A program made the position numbers and the translations under genes. Below are positions 26,221 through 36,139 of a stretch of DNA of 64,000 bases, piece after piece. Source of the stretch: Paenisporosarcina sp. OV554. GTDB taxonomy: Bacteria > Bacillota > Bacilli > Bacillales_A > Planococcaceae. Where the stretch lies: contig NZ_QBUC01000003.1 in assembly GCF_003058165.1 (NCBI RefSeq), positions 164,639-228,638 on the forward strand, given 5' to 3'. The notes under the pieces are model-generated. The model did no database searches, had not been told where the DNA came from, and worked only from the letters and a program-made list of their open reading frames with translations. Every line of letters starts with the position of its first letter. The stretch's first letter is position 1.

Positions 26221-29111
26221 ATCGATGGCACACTCCTTTCGTTTTGCAATGCTGCGACATCAATGATGTGCGCTTGCGGCCAAATTGTTGTCATATCTTC
26301 ATGACATGTAAAGTATAAGAACTGATGATTGTTTTCTAAATCTGTCATTAATTGTACCATTTGTTTCACTCGAAAACGATCGAAATGGACAAATGGATCA
26401 TCCATTACGATTGGAAGTGGTATCGTGTTTACTAGAGATTCCGACAATGCAAAGCGCAATGAAATATACGCTTGTTCTTTGGTCGCTTGGCTAAGTTCGG
26501 CAATTCGATAACGTATACCTTGTGGATTAACAGCTTCAAAAATCCCATCCTCATTTACCTCAAGCGAATCGTAGCGCCCATTCGTTAATTGGTTGAAGAA
26601 TTCTTGTGCTGTATCAAGAACAAATGGAAGTCGCTTCTCTTTTAAGTTATACATAGTTTGATTGATGGCTTCAGTTATTGCCTTATTGACAGACCATTTG
26701 TGAGCGAGTTCTGCGAGTTCTGCTTTCTTTTGTTCAAATTGTTGAAGAGACTGACCATAACCTTCATCACTTAACATAGAATTTGTTTGCTGTCTCAGCG
26801 ATGCTTTTTCCTCCAACAATTCATGGCGAATCTTAAGAAAATCATTTGATTTCGCACTAAGTTCTTCTGAGGATAAATGCTGTTGTTGTTCGTCATCAAT
26901 TGCTAAATGAAATTCTCCAATCGAATCTAACTGTGCTTTTATAGCTCGTAAATCATGGTGTAGAGATTGTTTTTCTCTAAATTCACTATCGGCCTGATAG
27001 AAAGCAGATTCATCGCTAACTTGAGCTTCATTCCAGAGCAATTGAACTTCATTTGACTGAATCTCAAATAATTGTTGTTTCTCTGTCAATTGCGATACCC
27101 ATTCTTTTTGTTTTATTTGCGCATTTTCTTGCTCTTTTTGGTCCTCTTTTAGAGAATTGGCAACATCCCTTAATGACCTATATGCTGATTCTACAGAAAG
27201 CGATTTGCCCGTAACATCTTTCATAATTCTAAGTCGTTCATGAATTTGATCACCCATCGATTGAAACTCCAGTGATTTCCGAGAAATTAGATGGTGAATT
27301 TCTTGAATTTGGCGAATCCGCTTAAAGAGTTCAGGAAACATTTGCGGCTGTAATAAACCATCAAATCCATGGAGTCTAAGAAATTGGCTTAGTGATTCTT
27401 TGGCTTCACTATGATTCTGATTAGCAGCTAATAAGTTTTGCTCAATTTTTGTACTCATTTGTTGTTTATCTCGTCGTTGCTCAATAAGCTGCAAAAGTCG
27501 ATCGTTATATAATCTTACTTGTTCCGCTAGCTGTTCAGTCTTTGACAGCTGTTGTTCCAGTGACACTATTTCTTCACTATAGTCTTTTGTATGTTTTTCA
27601 GATTTAGGTTGATTCATGCTCTTTATTAGACCAAATATTATTCCGGTTAATAGAATGCCTCCAATAGCGATTCTCCAATCCCCAAAAGAAATAGCTCCAA
27701 TAAGAGAAGTAAGTAAGATAAGCGCACTTACAATAAATTGCGTATTTTTCTTCTGAGTTGTTGGCTCTTTCTCAATTTGCTGACGCGCTTTTAATTCTGC
27801 CAATTGCCGAATCGAATTTTGTAGTTTTCCAACCTCTTGCTCATCTGCTTCACTTGGTGCTGATTCCTTAAGCTGGTTTAGTTTCCTTACACTTTCTTCA
27901 CTTTCAATTTGCAAACGTTCCAGACTTTGCATCTCAAAACGAATACTTTCTTCTGCTTGTTGCAACCGGAGCATGACTTGTTGGAAGTACTCTTCTTTTT
28001 GAAGAGACACATCCATTGCCATTACCAGATTAAAATGATTTTCATCCTGAATGCCGAGCAAACGAGCTTGTTGTTCTATGTCGAGTTTCAATTGCTCTAA
28101 CTCATTTGATAACTGTTGCTTGCGAAGATTCCAATGATGCCACTCTGTTTCTTTTGACAACAAATCATCTATTTCTTTTAATCCTTTAGAATTGTGTATG
28201 CCATTTGATTGTTGCTCAACTTGTAAAATAGCTTGTTGAAGTTGTTCTATTTGAATGTGGAGCTCTTGTACACGAACTTTTAATGTTTCATATCGTCGAA
28301 TTCCTTCTGAAGGAAATGATTGTTGATTTATTGCAAAAAGCTTTGTTTCTAGTTGTATTTGCTGTTCGAGTAAAGGTTTTGCTTGTCGGTACTTTGCATA
28401 TTGCTCGTTGCTTTTTTGAAGTAAACGCTCTTCAATTTTCAAGGAGTCCAGTTGCTGGTCTATTTCGGAGATTCGCAAAATTGCGGGCTCATACTGGTCA
28501 AGTTTCATTCTAGCTTCTTTTAATGTTTGCTCGAGTCTTCGAATTTCTTCAATTTTCACGTTCATTTCCGGAATTTTCCCCGACTTTTTAAATAAAGAAT
28601 TCATTTCTTTTATCGCACGTTGCTCCAGTTTTGTAATAGCATCCACTCCAGTAGTGCCCGATGCGAGGAGTGTTCTGCTTAATTCTTCTTCTGTCATTTT
28701 GTCAAAGTGTTGTAATTGATGAATGGAAAACGAGAAAATCGACTCAAACGAAATGCGATCATAGCGATAAAGCACTTTTTTCAAAGCTTCTTCTTCACCT
28801 CTTGTCCCGTCCTCAAAGTATAGGGTTACGTCACCTGCAGACTTCCCTTTAACACGTTCAATAACAACTTTTCCGAATTCTGTATGAGTAATATGCACTT
28901 GTCCACCGTGCCTACCTCCACCCTTTGGTTCGTATCTAAGCAACCCTTGATTTCGAAGTGGGAACCCAAACAGTACTGATAACAAGAACTGCTGAATGGT
29001 TGTCTTACCTGCTTCATTCCACCCAAAAAATACATTAATACCATCTTTAAGTTCAATCGTAGTATCTTCGTGTTGGCCAAAACCATAAATCACAAGCTTG
29101 TCTATGCGCAT
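26217..29111 (-). CDS. yhaN: SbcC/Rad50-like ATPase YhaN
   Basis: A 964-aa SMC-like protein. Walker [10 protein letters not shown] (about 30-38) at the N-terminus, two long coiled-coil stretches (about 170-430 and 500-800), and Walker [14 protein letters not shown] near the C-terminus. In the middle are two membrane helices (about 455-495), a feature of YhaN, which would anchor the coiled coil to the membrane. It works with the YhaO nuclease in DNA processing. The gene starts 10 bp after yhaO. Confidence 0.93.
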   Translation of the reverse strand: MRIDKLVIYGFGQHEDTTIELKDGINVFFGWNEAGKTTIQQFLLSVLFGFPLRNQGLLRYEPKGGGRHGGQVHITHTEFGKVVIERVKGKSAGDVTLYFEDGTRGEEEALKKVLYRYDRISFESIFSFSIHQLQHFDKMTEEELSRTLLASGTTGVDAITKLEQRAIKEMNSLFKKSGKIPEMNVKIEEIRRLEQTLKEARMKLDQYEPAILRISEIDQQLDSLKIEERLLQKSNEQYAKYRQAKPLLEQQIQLETKLFAINQQSFPSEGIRRYETLKVRVQELHIQIEQLQQAILQVEQQSNGIHNSKGLKEIDDLLSKETEWHHWNLRKQQLSNELEQLKLDIEQQARLLGIQDENHFNLVMAMDVSLQKEEYFQQVMLRLQQAEESIRFEMQSLERLQIESEESVRKLNQLKESAPSEADEQEVGKLQNSIRQLAELKARQQIEKEPTTQKKNTQFIVSALILLTSLIGAISFGDWRIAIGGILLTGIIFGLIKSMNQPKSEKHTKDYSEEIVSLEQQLSKTEQLAEQVRLYNDRLLQLIEQRRDKQQMSTKIEQNLLAANQNHSEAKESLSQFLRLHGFDGLLQPQMFPELFKRIRQIQEIHHLISRKSLEFQSMGDQIHERLRIMKDVTGKSLSVESAYRSLRDVANSLKEDQKEQENAQIKQKEWVSQLTEKQQLFEIQSNEVQLLWNEAQVSDESAFYQADSEFREKQSLHHDLRAIKAQLDSIGEFHLAIDDEQQQHLSSEELSAKSNDFLKIRHELLEEKASLRQQTNSMLSDEGYGQSLQQFEQKKAELAELAHKWSVNKAITEAINQTMYNLKEKRLPFVLDTAQEFFNQLTNGRYDSLEVNEDGIFEAVNPQGIRYRIAELSQATKEQAYISLRFALSESLVNTIPLPIVMDDPFVHFDRFRVKQMVQLMTDLENNHQFLYFTCHEDMTTIWPQAHIIDVAALQNERSVPSI

Positions 29112-29121
29112 ATTAGGTTTT

Positions 29122-30342
29122 TCACTCCTTTACTACAAGCTCTTTTTGTAACAATGCACTGGCTTTTCTTCCAATAGTCTTATAGTCTTCTTCTGTTAAT
29201 GGTTCCATGAATCGACTCAACCTAGGGTGTTGATAAACATCACTAACGATTTCTTTCCATTCTTTTGTGTTCCAATTATCCATTACTGAAATCACATTTT
29301 CTGTTAGTCCACTCGATTCCATTTCAAAAGTTTCTGAAGTTTCAAATGAAATTGACTGCACCCAAATTAAAGGGTCTCTCATTTCTTGGGTTTCTCGCAC
29401 CATTGAAAGCCACTCATCCATGGGTGTACCGTCAAGCATTGCTAACGTATTCGCATCAACCTCGGTTAATTTCACTTCTAACACGCCCGCTCCATAATTG
29501 TTACGGAATTGATTAATAACTTCTTCAATAGCTTCAAACCATTCATTGGCATGGACGATATCTTTACAAGAACATGTAACTTGTTCGTAAATAATTGCAG
29601 ATGTAGGAATGAATGTTAGCTGTGCGTTTCCTTTTGTAAGTGTAACGTCATAAAAACCTTTTGGGCCTTTTTCATTCCGATGACGACTTTGAATGTTGCC
29701 TGAATAAACAATTGGTGGTTCCATATGTAAAACTTGCTGTTTATGAATATGACCAAGTGCCCAGTAATCATAATTTTTACTAATAAGTTCGTCTTTAGTG
29801 AAGGGTGCATAGACGTCATGTGTTTTATCTCCAGCCAAACTTCCGTGCAACATGCCAATGTGAATCGCATCGTTATTGTTTGCCTCTGAATAAGAAGAAA
29901 TCATAGACTCTTTAACATGACGTTCTTTATAGCTAAACCCACTTATGTAAACGTCTTGTTGTTGAATACGAATATGGACCTGTTCTGTTTTCTTTTGAAA
30001 CACATGTACATTTGAAGGAAGTTGAAAGCGAGTCCATTTGCCACCAAGATGATCATGATTACCATGACAAATAAACACCGGAATTTGATGATTATTTAAT
30101 TCTTCCATTCCTTGTTGAAACTTATGTTGTGCTCGTAAGCTACGGTCTTCCCCATCGTATATATCTCCTACGATAAGGATGAAATCCGGTTTTTCATGGA
30201 CAGCAGATTGAATAAGTGTTTGGAAAGCATTGAACGTACTATCCCGAAGAGTTTTTAATTGATGCTCTGGCATCGACGTAATTCCTTTAAATGGACTGTC
30301 AAGATGCAAGTCGGCTACATGAAAAAAGCGAATGGATGTCAT
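29122..30342 (-). CDS. yhaO: Mre11/SbcD-like DNA nuclease YhaO
   Basis: A 406-aa metallophosphoesterase. Metal motifs FHVADLHLDSPF, LIVGDIYDGEDR, CHGNHDHLGG, GMLHGS and ALGHIHKQQV occur in the canonical order within the first 210 residues. The C-terminal part would bind YhaN. Together they resemble the SbcCD/Mre11-Rad50 nuclease. GGAGGG precedes the ATG. First gene of yhaO-yhaN-yhaM. Confidence 0.94.
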   Translation of the reverse strand: MTSIRFFHVADLHLDSPFKGITSMPEHQLKTLRDSTFNAFQTLIQSAVHEKPDFILIVGDIYDGEDRSLRAQHKFQQGMEELNNHQIPVFICHGNHDHLGGKWTRFQLPSNVHVFQKKTEQVHIRIQQQDVYISGFSYKERHVKESMISSYSEANNNDAIHIGMLHGSLAGDKTHDVYAPFTKDELISKNYDYWALGHIHKQQVLHMEPPIVYSGNIQSRHRNEKGPKGFYDVTLTKGNAQLTFIPTSAIIYEQVTCSCKDIVHANEWFEAIEEVINQFRNNYGAGVLEVKLTEVDANTLAMLDGTPMDEWLSMVRETQEMRDPLIWVQSISFETSETFEMESSGLTENVISVMDNWNTKEWKEIVSDVYQHPRLSRFMEPLTEEDYKTIGRKASALLQKELVVKE

Positions 30343-30462
30343 ATGGGACCCTCCTTCAATAATCGAATACTTGTTCTTATTTTATCATTTGAACGGGTAA
30401 ATTACTATCTTATGGAAGTATTATGATAAACACTCTTAATAGGGTAGATCGTTCTTATCAAA

Positions 30463-30635
30463 TGTTAAAGAATGCTGTTGATATTTAAAACAAACAAAAG
30501 AGTACATTTGCGCCTGGCATGCCGCAAGAGCGTTAAGAATGAGACCCACAAGATGTGGTTTTCATACTTGTTGGCTCATTCGAAGCGTGCAGCAAGCGTA
30601 AATGTACGATAGACAACAGGATAGTTTAACAGAGC
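30463..30635. repeat. Dispersed repeat B, copy 1, with nested palindrome
   Basis: Opens with TTAAAGAATGCTGTTGATAT and closes with TAGTTTAACAGAGC. The core 30502-30607 is a nested palindrome: outer arms GTACATTTGCG/CG-AAATGTAC, inner AATGAG/CTCATT, innermost CCCAC/GTGG. Copy 2 at 30986-31096 has the same ends and outer arms but lacks the inner 60 bp. Part of the 0.8-kb gene-free gap between yhaO and yhaP. Confidence 0.78.
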
Positions 30636-30714
30636 CTTTATTTTCAAAACATCTCATTAAAATTCAATTTAAGAAATATCACTTCAACTACAAATCGAAA
30701 CCTTGATTCCATTT

Positions 30715-30985
30715 ACTGAGGATGACAGGTTTCCAGTTCGCTTCGGACGCTTTACCTGCTGCACAATAATCTAGAGAATAAAGAGAGTTGGGCTTGTGAC
30801 TGCGTCAATCGCCCAACTCTCTTTTTAAAGATTATCCTGCGGCGGGTGTGCACCCTTCGCTCCCTTGCAACCTAAAAGGACACAGTAATTTTGGTTTGGT
30901 TTACTACAGAATAGAAGGTTTCTTTAAGTAGATGTTCGTCCGAAGATGCTATTTCGCCTCTATCTGCTTTTTTTATTTTGGCTAA
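30715..30985 (+). repeat. Dispersed repeat C, copy 1
   Basis: About 270 bp that aligns with 54668-54905 (inverted) and more loosely with 54425-54667. Shared landmarks in order: TTCGGACG, TCTAGA-AA, TTGGGCTTGTGACTG, CGCTCCCTTGCAA, TTTGGTTTACT and a CGAAGATGC-TTTCG block. It contains a perfect 13-bp hairpin with T-run (30781-30827) that could end transcription. It sits between the two B repeats. No ORF. Confidence 0.72.
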
Positions 30986-31096
30986 GTTTAAGAATGCTGT
31001 CATTTTTAAAACAAACAAAAAAGTACATTTGCGCCTAGCATGCCGCAAGAGCGGCTAGCGCAAATGTACGATAAACAACATTTTAGTTTAACAGAG
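30986..31096. repeat. Dispersed repeat B, copy 2
   Basis: TTTAAGAATGCTGT start, then a compact palindrome at 31023-31069 with 17-base arms GTACATTTGCGCCTAGC (one bulge), then TAGTTTAACAGAGC. Shares ends with copy 1. A further fragment of the opening motif is at 36546-36569. Confidence 0.78.
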
Positions 31097-31141
31097 CGTC
31101 ACAATAAAAAAACGAGGCATCATCTGCCTCGCTCAAACATT

Positions 31142-32410
31142 CTATTTCTTGCCTAATTGTATCGCCTTTTTGATATCTTTCAACGATTGAGATGCACCAT
31201 ACATTAACACGCCACCACGGTAAACCCTGGAGCCGAACCAACCTAAGATAAATATCGTTATTAACAGGATGACAATTCCGAGTACTGGTTCCCAAAATGG
31301 CAACTCCAGCATACCTACACGCAAGAACATCACTAGAGGGGTAAAGAATGGGAAATACGAAGCCACTGTCACATAGCTAGCCTCTGGATTACCGAGTCCT
31401 GAAAACGCAATAAACGATGCGATAATAATGATGAAAGTCATCGGTAATAAAAGTTGTTGTACATCTTCGGTTCTACTTACGAGAGATCCAAGTAACGCTG
31501 CAAGAGTAGCATATAGGAAGTATCCAAGTAAAAAGAACACAACTGCAAATATCATCGTGGTTATACTGACGTTTGAGAAACCGAAGAAAGAAAATACTCC
31601 GGATGTTAAGTCAGAGGAACTCGTTTTTAATGCGACAAATCCGATCAATCCAAATAATGCGATTTGCAATAATCCAAGAGTTCCAACTCCCGAAATTTTA
31701 GCAAACATATGTTTAACCGGAGACACACTTGAAATGATGATTTCCATTACTCGCGACGATTTCTCTGTCGCCACTTCCATCGCAATCATATTTGAATAGT
31801 AGAATACAGCGAAATAAATAACGAAGATTAAGACATAAACCAAACCACGTGCTTGGCTTAACTCCTCTTCCGATTTTGAAGAAGCACTCACTGCATCTTG
31901 TTCGAATTGAATCGGTACAAATAACTGTGCAACTTCTTCTCCAGTAAGTTTTAGAGAATTCGCTTTAAGGTTCGTTTGCACGGTTTGCAGAGCTTCCCGA
32001 AGAGTTATGGGTTGTTCAATAGCATTGGCATTCTTTGACGTGTAAGTTGCTTGAATAGTATCAGTATCATTTAATAGCAAGACGAGAAAACTCGTAATCT
32101 CTTCGTCAGTGACCTGCTTCTCCAACTCCTGTATTGATTCAGTTGTTGCTTTCAAAGTTAAGCCACTGTCTTTCGCGTCCAACTGCTGTTGCAGTTGACC
32201 CATTAGACTACCACTTTCATCAAGTACGTAAATAGTATCCTTTTCTTTCCCGTCACCAAAAACCCCTACCTCTTGAACTTTTGAAATAATACTAGAAAGG
32301 TTAGCCATTAAGAAAATACCGGCTACTACAATCATAGTTGTAATGACGAAGGATTTAGTTTTCGCTTTAGTCCAGAAAGATTGTTTAAATATCGTCCAAA
32401 AATCACGCAT
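31142..32410 (-). CDS. yhaP: ABC transporter permease YhaP (NatB-like)
   Basis: A 422-aa ABC-2 permease. One N-terminal helix (about 20-40), an extracellular domain of roughly 150 residues, then about six helices from residue 190 on. It has the NatB/YhaP layout, with MAMEVATEKSSRVMEIIISS as the typical cytoplasmic loop. Thought to export sodium or other compounds with YhaQ. The start overlaps the yhaQ stop by 8 bp. Downstream lies the repeat-rich gap. Confidence 0.88.
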   Translation of the reverse strand: MRDFWTIFKQSFWTKAKTKSFVITTMIVVAGIFLMANLSSIISKVQEVGVFGDGKEKDTIYVLDESGSLMGQLQQQLDAKDSGLTLKATTESIQELEKQVTDEEITSFLVLLLNDTDTIQATYTSKNANAIEQPITLREALQTVQTNLKANSLKLTGEEVAQLFVPIQFEQDAVSASSKSEEELSQARGLVYVLIFVIYFAVFYYSNMIAMEVATEKSSRVMEIIISSVSPVKHMFAKISGVGTLGLLQIALFGLIGFVALKTSSSDLTSGVFSFFGFSNVSITTMIFAVVFFLLGYFLYATLAALLGSLVSRTEDVQQLLLPMTFIIIIASFIAFSGLGNPEASYVTVASYFPFFTPLVMFLRVGMLELPFWEPVLGIVILLITIFILGWFGSRVYRGGVLMYGASQSLKDIKKAIQLGKK

Positions 32411-33302
32411 GTTCTTTCCCTACCTTTTCAATGAAAATATCTTGAAGGGATGGTTCTTCGATTGCAAAATAACGAATATCACCTTTTGTTAATGCTGTAC
32501 GTAATAGTTCATGTGCCGTCCGTTCTTCTGAAATTTGGAAAAGACCTCCTTCAATTGAAGGTTTAAATGAATTGACACCATCCAATTCCCCTAAAGAGGA
32601 AAGGTCGAAATCTGCTTTTATTCTGACATTTTGACGTCCAAACCCGCGTTTCACATCACGTAACGAACCACTGACTATGGCCTCTCCATGATGCATGATA
32701 CACAGTTGTTCGCACAATTCTTCCACATGATCCATTCGATGACTGGAGAATACTATTGTAGCTCCTTCTAATTGGATGTCCAATATGGCTTTTTTCAACA
32801 TTTCTACGTTGACCGGATCCAGCCCACTAAATGGCTCGTCTAAAATGATTAAGGATGGCTTATGTACGAGTGATGCTATTAGTTGAATTTTTTGTTGATT
32901 TCCTTTAGACAGTTCCTCCACTTTTTTGTTTGCATAATGTGGTACTTCAAAACGTTCCAACCAATCGTTTGAAGCAATTTTCGCATCACTTTTTTTCATG
33001 CCACGAAGCTGTCCTAAATAAACGAGTTGATCTTCTACTTTCATTTTCGGATACAATCCCCGTTCCTCAGGTAAATAGCCGATATGTGAACTATTTGCAT
33101 ACGTAATGGGTTTCCCCTTCCAAGTGATAGACCCTTCTGTTGTATCAAGTAACCCTAAAATCATGCGAAATGTAGTAGTCTTCCCTGCACCATTCGCGCC
33201 TAAAAATCCGTACATACTTCCCTGCTGAACAGTCATGGTTAAATCACGTACAGCTACGAAATCACCAAACTTTTTTGTCACATGTTCGATTTGTAATGTC
33301 AT
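32403..33302 (-). CDS. yhaQ: ABC transporter ATPase YhaQ
   Basis: About 299 aa (298 in B. subtilis). Walker A GANGAGKTT, signature LSKGNQQKIQ, Walker B LIILDEPFSGLDP, switch FSSHRMDHVEELC, and a NatA-type C-terminal extension after residue 220. Partner of YhaP. The ATG at 33302 follows AGGAGTG and gives MTLQIEHVTKKFG; a 54-bp longer frame has no ribosome site. First gene of yhaQP. Confidence 0.92.
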   Translation of the reverse strand: MTLQIEHVTKKFGDFVAVRDLTMTVQQGSMYGFLGANGAGKTTTFRMILGLLDTTEGSITWKGKPITYANSSHIGYLPEERGLYPKMKVEDQLVYLGQLRGMKKSDAKIASNDWLERFEVPHYANKKVEELSKGNQQKIQLIASLVHKPSLIILDEPFSGLDPVNVEMLKKAILDIQLEGATIVFSSHRMDHVEELCEQLCIMHHGEAIVSGSLRDVKRGFGRQNVRIKADFDLSSLGELDGVNSFKPSIEGGLFQISEERTAHELLRTALTKGDIRYFAIEEPSLQDIFIEKVGKEHA

Positions 33303-33514
33303 GCTTCCACTCCTAATAAATTTTATCTCGACAACTATTCTACTAATCAAATACATAAACTTATTCTAGAATATATAACGAATTAATTGAAATTTCTTTA
33401 TGCATTTACTAATTAGAGTTTAGGCTTACAATGTCGAGCTGACTTTCAACCTATTTTTTTGTTTTGAAAACTTGTATAATGAACATACATTCAATTCAGA
33501 AAGGTTGGACATTT

Positions 33515-33700
33515 ATGAAACCTTATAAATTCACAGCATTTGAACCAACAGGAAAATTAATTCTTGAAGAAACATGGAATTTTGAATCTGACGTTGAAGC
33601 AAAATCAAAAGGCCAAGATATGATAGATGAAAAAGATTTCACTAACAAGACGCATCGATTAGTAAACACTGCCGGTAGACTTATTCTTTTTCATAGTTAA
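33515..33700 (+). CDS. yhzD: YhzD-like small protein
   Basis: A 61-aa protein, the same size as B. subtilis YhzD, starting MKPYKFTAFEPTGKL and ending in GRLILFHS. Rich in acidic and basic residues, no membrane segment; predicted beta-alpha-beta. Function unknown. AAAGGTTGG precedes the ATG at 33515, favoured over an in-frame ATG at 33464. Divergent from yhaQ, next to yhaR, as in B. subtilis. Confidence 0.83.
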   Translation: MKPYKFTAFEPTGKLILEETWNFESDVEAKSKGQDMIDEKDFTNKTHRLVNTAGRLILFHS

Positions 33701-33738
33701 GTTAGATTTGAAGTTTTATTTAACAATAATAATCAAAA

Positions 33739-33778
33739 AAAGTCTGCTATGACGATAATTCGCTGTAGCAGACTTTTC
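33739..33778. terminator. Bidirectional terminator between yhzD and yhaR
   Basis: 11-bp stem AAAGTCTGCTA/TAGCAGACTTT with T-runs on both strands between converging genes. Confidence 0.82.
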
Positions 33779-33780
33779 AA

Positions 33781-34572
33781 TTATTCCCCTTTAAAACTCG
33801 GTTTACGTTTTTCTACAAATGCTTGGATTCCTTCTAAGTGGTCTTTCGATCGGCGCATTGTAGATTGTGATGAACTTTCTAGTGCTAAAACACGCTCTAA
33901 TTCATGAACATGTTGTGTATGTAATATTTGTTTAGTAGCAATCATCGCCTTAACAGGAGAAGATAAGAACTTCGCTGCTGCTAATTCCGCTTGCTCATAA
34001 GCTCTCCCTTCGGCAGTGACTTCGTCAATTAACCCTAACGCCAAAGCATCGTGACCATTTAACACTTTCCCTGACCAAATCAATTGTTTCGCTTTTGGAA
34101 TTCCTACACGTTCTTTTAAGAAGAAATGTCCTGCACCATCAGGGACTAACCCTATCCCGATAAAGTTCATGGCAAGTTTACTATTTTCTTCTGCGATAAC
34201 GACATCACATCCAAGGACTAAACTAAAACCTAAACCTGCAGCAGCACCATGAACAGATGCAATTGTAATCATTGGAAGTGTATAAAGCGCTTTGGCTAAA
34301 CGAGAAACTTCCCCCATTACCGTGTCAATATCTAACGGATTTGTTGGATCCATCATAGCTTTTATATCACCGCCAGCTGAAAACGCACGACCTTCTCCTT
34401 TTATCAATAAAACCTGTAACTCTTTTTCATCATGTAACCCTTCTAATGCATCGGCGATTTCCTTCATCATTGTGCCATTCATCGCATTCATACTTTGTGG
34501 TCTATTCAATGTTAAAATTGCTAATCGACCGTTCTTTTCTAAAGTTAATGTTTCATATGTAATAATAGACAC
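33781..34572 (-). CDS. yhaR: Enoyl-CoA hydratase/isomerase family protein (YhaR-like)
   Basis: A 263-aa crotonase-fold protein. Oxyanion-hole segments AFSAGGDIKAM (about 63-73) and VHGAAAGLGFSLVLGCD (about 108-124), followed by NFIGIGLVPDGAG. The catalytic Glu positions of true enoyl-CoA hydratases are not clear, and the product could be an isomerase or a phenylacetate-type PaaG/B homologue. GTG start with GGAAAG close upstream, so the start is not certain. Single gene. Confidence 0.85.
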   Translation of the reverse strand: MSIITYETLTLEKNGRLAILTLNRPQSMNAMNGTMMKEIADALEGLHDEKELQVLLIKGEGRAFSAGGDIKAMMDPTNPLDIDTVMGEVSRLAKALYTLPMITIASVHGAAAGLGFSLVLGCDVVIAEENSKLAMNFIGIGLVPDGAGHFFLKERVGIPKAKQLIWSGKVLNGHDALALGLIDEVTAEGRAYEQAELAAAKFLSSPVKAMIATKQILHTQHVHELERVLALESSSQSTMRRSKDHLEGIQAFVEKRKPSFKGE

Positions 34573-34791
34573 CTCTTTCCGAGTGAATAGTCATTCATAA
34601 GATTAATATTCGAGATTCCTTTTGGAAACCCTTTAAATTCGTATAATAATCTATTAAAGAACCTTTTCATGCTAATCTTATTATATTGCTAGAAATTCCA
34701 ATATCAGCTATATTTAGTTTGAATATTCAGGACTGTTGCATCCAATACTAAGATTGGTGTCTTATTGTAAAACGGTAAACCAGGAGGAACT

Positions 34792-35451
34792 ATGAAGAAC
34801 GTAGTCTATTTGTTTGGTCCAACTATAATGATCTTTATAGGACTAAGTTATTTTGAGTCCATCCCTATAACATTCGTCTTGTTTTATGGCTGGTTATTTT
34901 TTATTCCATTTATAACTTATTTAAGACATTCAAAATTAAAAGAAGCATTTGTTCAGTCCATTAAAAATGGGTTTGCGGTAAAACCTATATTGATTGGCAT
35001 GATCAGTGGCGTTATTTGTTTACTTTCCATATATGGTTCAGTCGCATTGCTACAAAATCATTTATTTGATATTGATCGACTATCCAAAATACTTATTCAG
35101 TGGGGATTCAGTGGGACAAGCGTGTGGGGATTTATTCTAGTATTAATTTTGATTAATCCAATGTTAGAGGAATGGTACTGGCGTGAATTTATGTTCAAGC
35201 GTTATCTGGACAAAATAGGCGTACCGAAAAGCGTTATTCTTACATCTTTTTTTTATGCTCTCTACCATATGTTATCCTTGATTCCACTATTTGAGATGCC
35301 CTTTAGCTTAATTGCAACAATTCCCGTTTTCTTTGCAGGCTTACTATGGGGATATTTCAGAGTGAAATTTTCATCTATTATCGCACCAGTAATAAGTCAT
35401 GCGCTCGCTGACATCGGTATTATATTAGTTTACTTGAACTATCTTATGTAA
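34792..35451 (+). CDS. CPBP-family intramembrane metalloprotease
   Basis: A 219-aa protein with about six membrane helices. Motif 1 EEWYWREFMFKR (EExxxR), motif 2 FYALYHML and motif 3 SHALADIGI are the three conserved pieces of the CPBP/Abi (Rce1-like) family. Members cleave prenylated or bacteriocin-related proteins or give bacteriocin immunity. No bacteriocin genes are next to it. AGGAGG four bases from the ATG is a little close. Stand-alone gene. Confidence 0.85.
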   Translation: MKNVVYLFGPTIMIFIGLSYFESIPITFVLFYGWLFFIPFITYLRHSKLKEAFVQSIKNGFAVKPILIGMISGVICLLSIYGSVALLQNHLFDIDRLSKILIQWGFSGTSVWGFILVLILINPMLEEWYWREFMFKRYLDKIGVPKSVILTSFFYALYHMLSLIPLFEMPFSLIATIPVFFAGLLWGYFRVKFSSIIAPVISHALADIGIILVYLNYLM

Positions 35452-35542
35452 TTAAGTTATTTATTGAAACATTTTCCTTTTTAGTAAGTAACTTAAAAAG
35501 AAAGGGTGTTTCTATGAACTTTTAATTCAAGTATTTTTTGTA

Positions 35543-35677
35543 ATGACTATCAATCAAAACAGCGATTTACTTCAAAATAATGTTTCTTTTGGTACTATTG
35601 ATGTTTCAAATCCCTATCCGTATTCATTTATTTGTGCCTTCATCGCTTTCATATCTGCTTTTAAGATTTATGTATAG
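35543..35677 (+). CDS. Possible small membrane peptide or gene remnant
   Basis: 44 codons with a hydrophobic C-terminal half (FICAFIAFISAFKIYV). The same frame is open further upstream without a start; an ATG with a good ribosome site at 35515 is in another frame and stops after three codons. This looks like a small gene broken by a frameshift, or chance. Kept only because the gap of nearly 700 bp otherwise holds no ORF here. Confidence 0.22.
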   Translation: MTINQNSDLLQNNVSFGTIDVSNPYPYSFICAFIAFISAFKIYV

Positions 35678-35740
35678 GGTTAAGAAAACGGCTTAATTTG
35701 TTTAGAAATTAGTCAAAAGTAAAGAAAGATTTCTTATTTA

Positions 35741-35986
35741 CACATAAAAAAGACCAACTCCCGAAGGAATTGGTCTTAACATTTAAAGTTTAAAAGCCGC
35801 CTTTGCCGTAAATTAAAATAAGAAAGTTTTAGACCACCACTTCTCAAAGTGGGTGTTCGCAGAAACGATCCTGTTTGTCCTCATTGATAATAAAATGAAT
35901 GAGGCATGCCATTCCAGTTTCTTTAAAAACTCCCTGTTACAGATTAAAGGTTAAAACTTAATATTATTACGTACAATGCAGCTTGT
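35741..35986 (-). ncRNA. Free-standing structured small RNA candidate (6S-like?)
   Basis: A unit of about 245 nt with a minus-strand promoter (35993-36021) at one end and a perfect terminator (8-bp stem 35750-35757/35770-35777 and T-run) at the other. Inside, a long-range stem GTTTTA-ACC with GGT-TAAAAC (near 35949-35957 and 35829-35838) encloses hairpins CCTCATT/AATGAGG and ACTT/AAGT with CACC/GGTG. There is no ORF. Scattered pieces (GCATGC, CTGCGAACAC, GGCGGC) fall in the same order as in enterobacterial 6S RNA, but that is only an impression. Confidence 0.5.
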
Positions 35987-35992
35987 ATGATT

Positions 35993-36021
35993 ATTTTACA
36001 ATACTTGATTTAAACTTTCAA
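35993..36021 (-). promoter_or_regulatory. Promoter of the small RNA candidate
   Basis: TTGAAA and TAAAAT separated by exactly 17 bp on the minus strand, pointing into the structured region. Confidence 0.6.
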
Positions 36022-36139
36022 TGGTAATTTTGACCTCTTATATATTTTTTTCTTAAGTGACTTATTGAGATTGTCTACTCATTTTAATCATAGGTTATTT
36101 TTATAAAGAAATTTTTTTAGTTAGGAGAGAGTAAACATA

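Noticed and set aside
30781..30827. Perfect hairpin with T-run as terminator of an unknown plus-strand gene
   Set aside because: No plus-strand gene precedes it; the hairpin is better seen as part of repeat C.
35820..35960. Same structured region read as a plus-strand RNA
   Set aside because: Stems are symmetric, but promoter and T-run terminator exist only for the minus strand.
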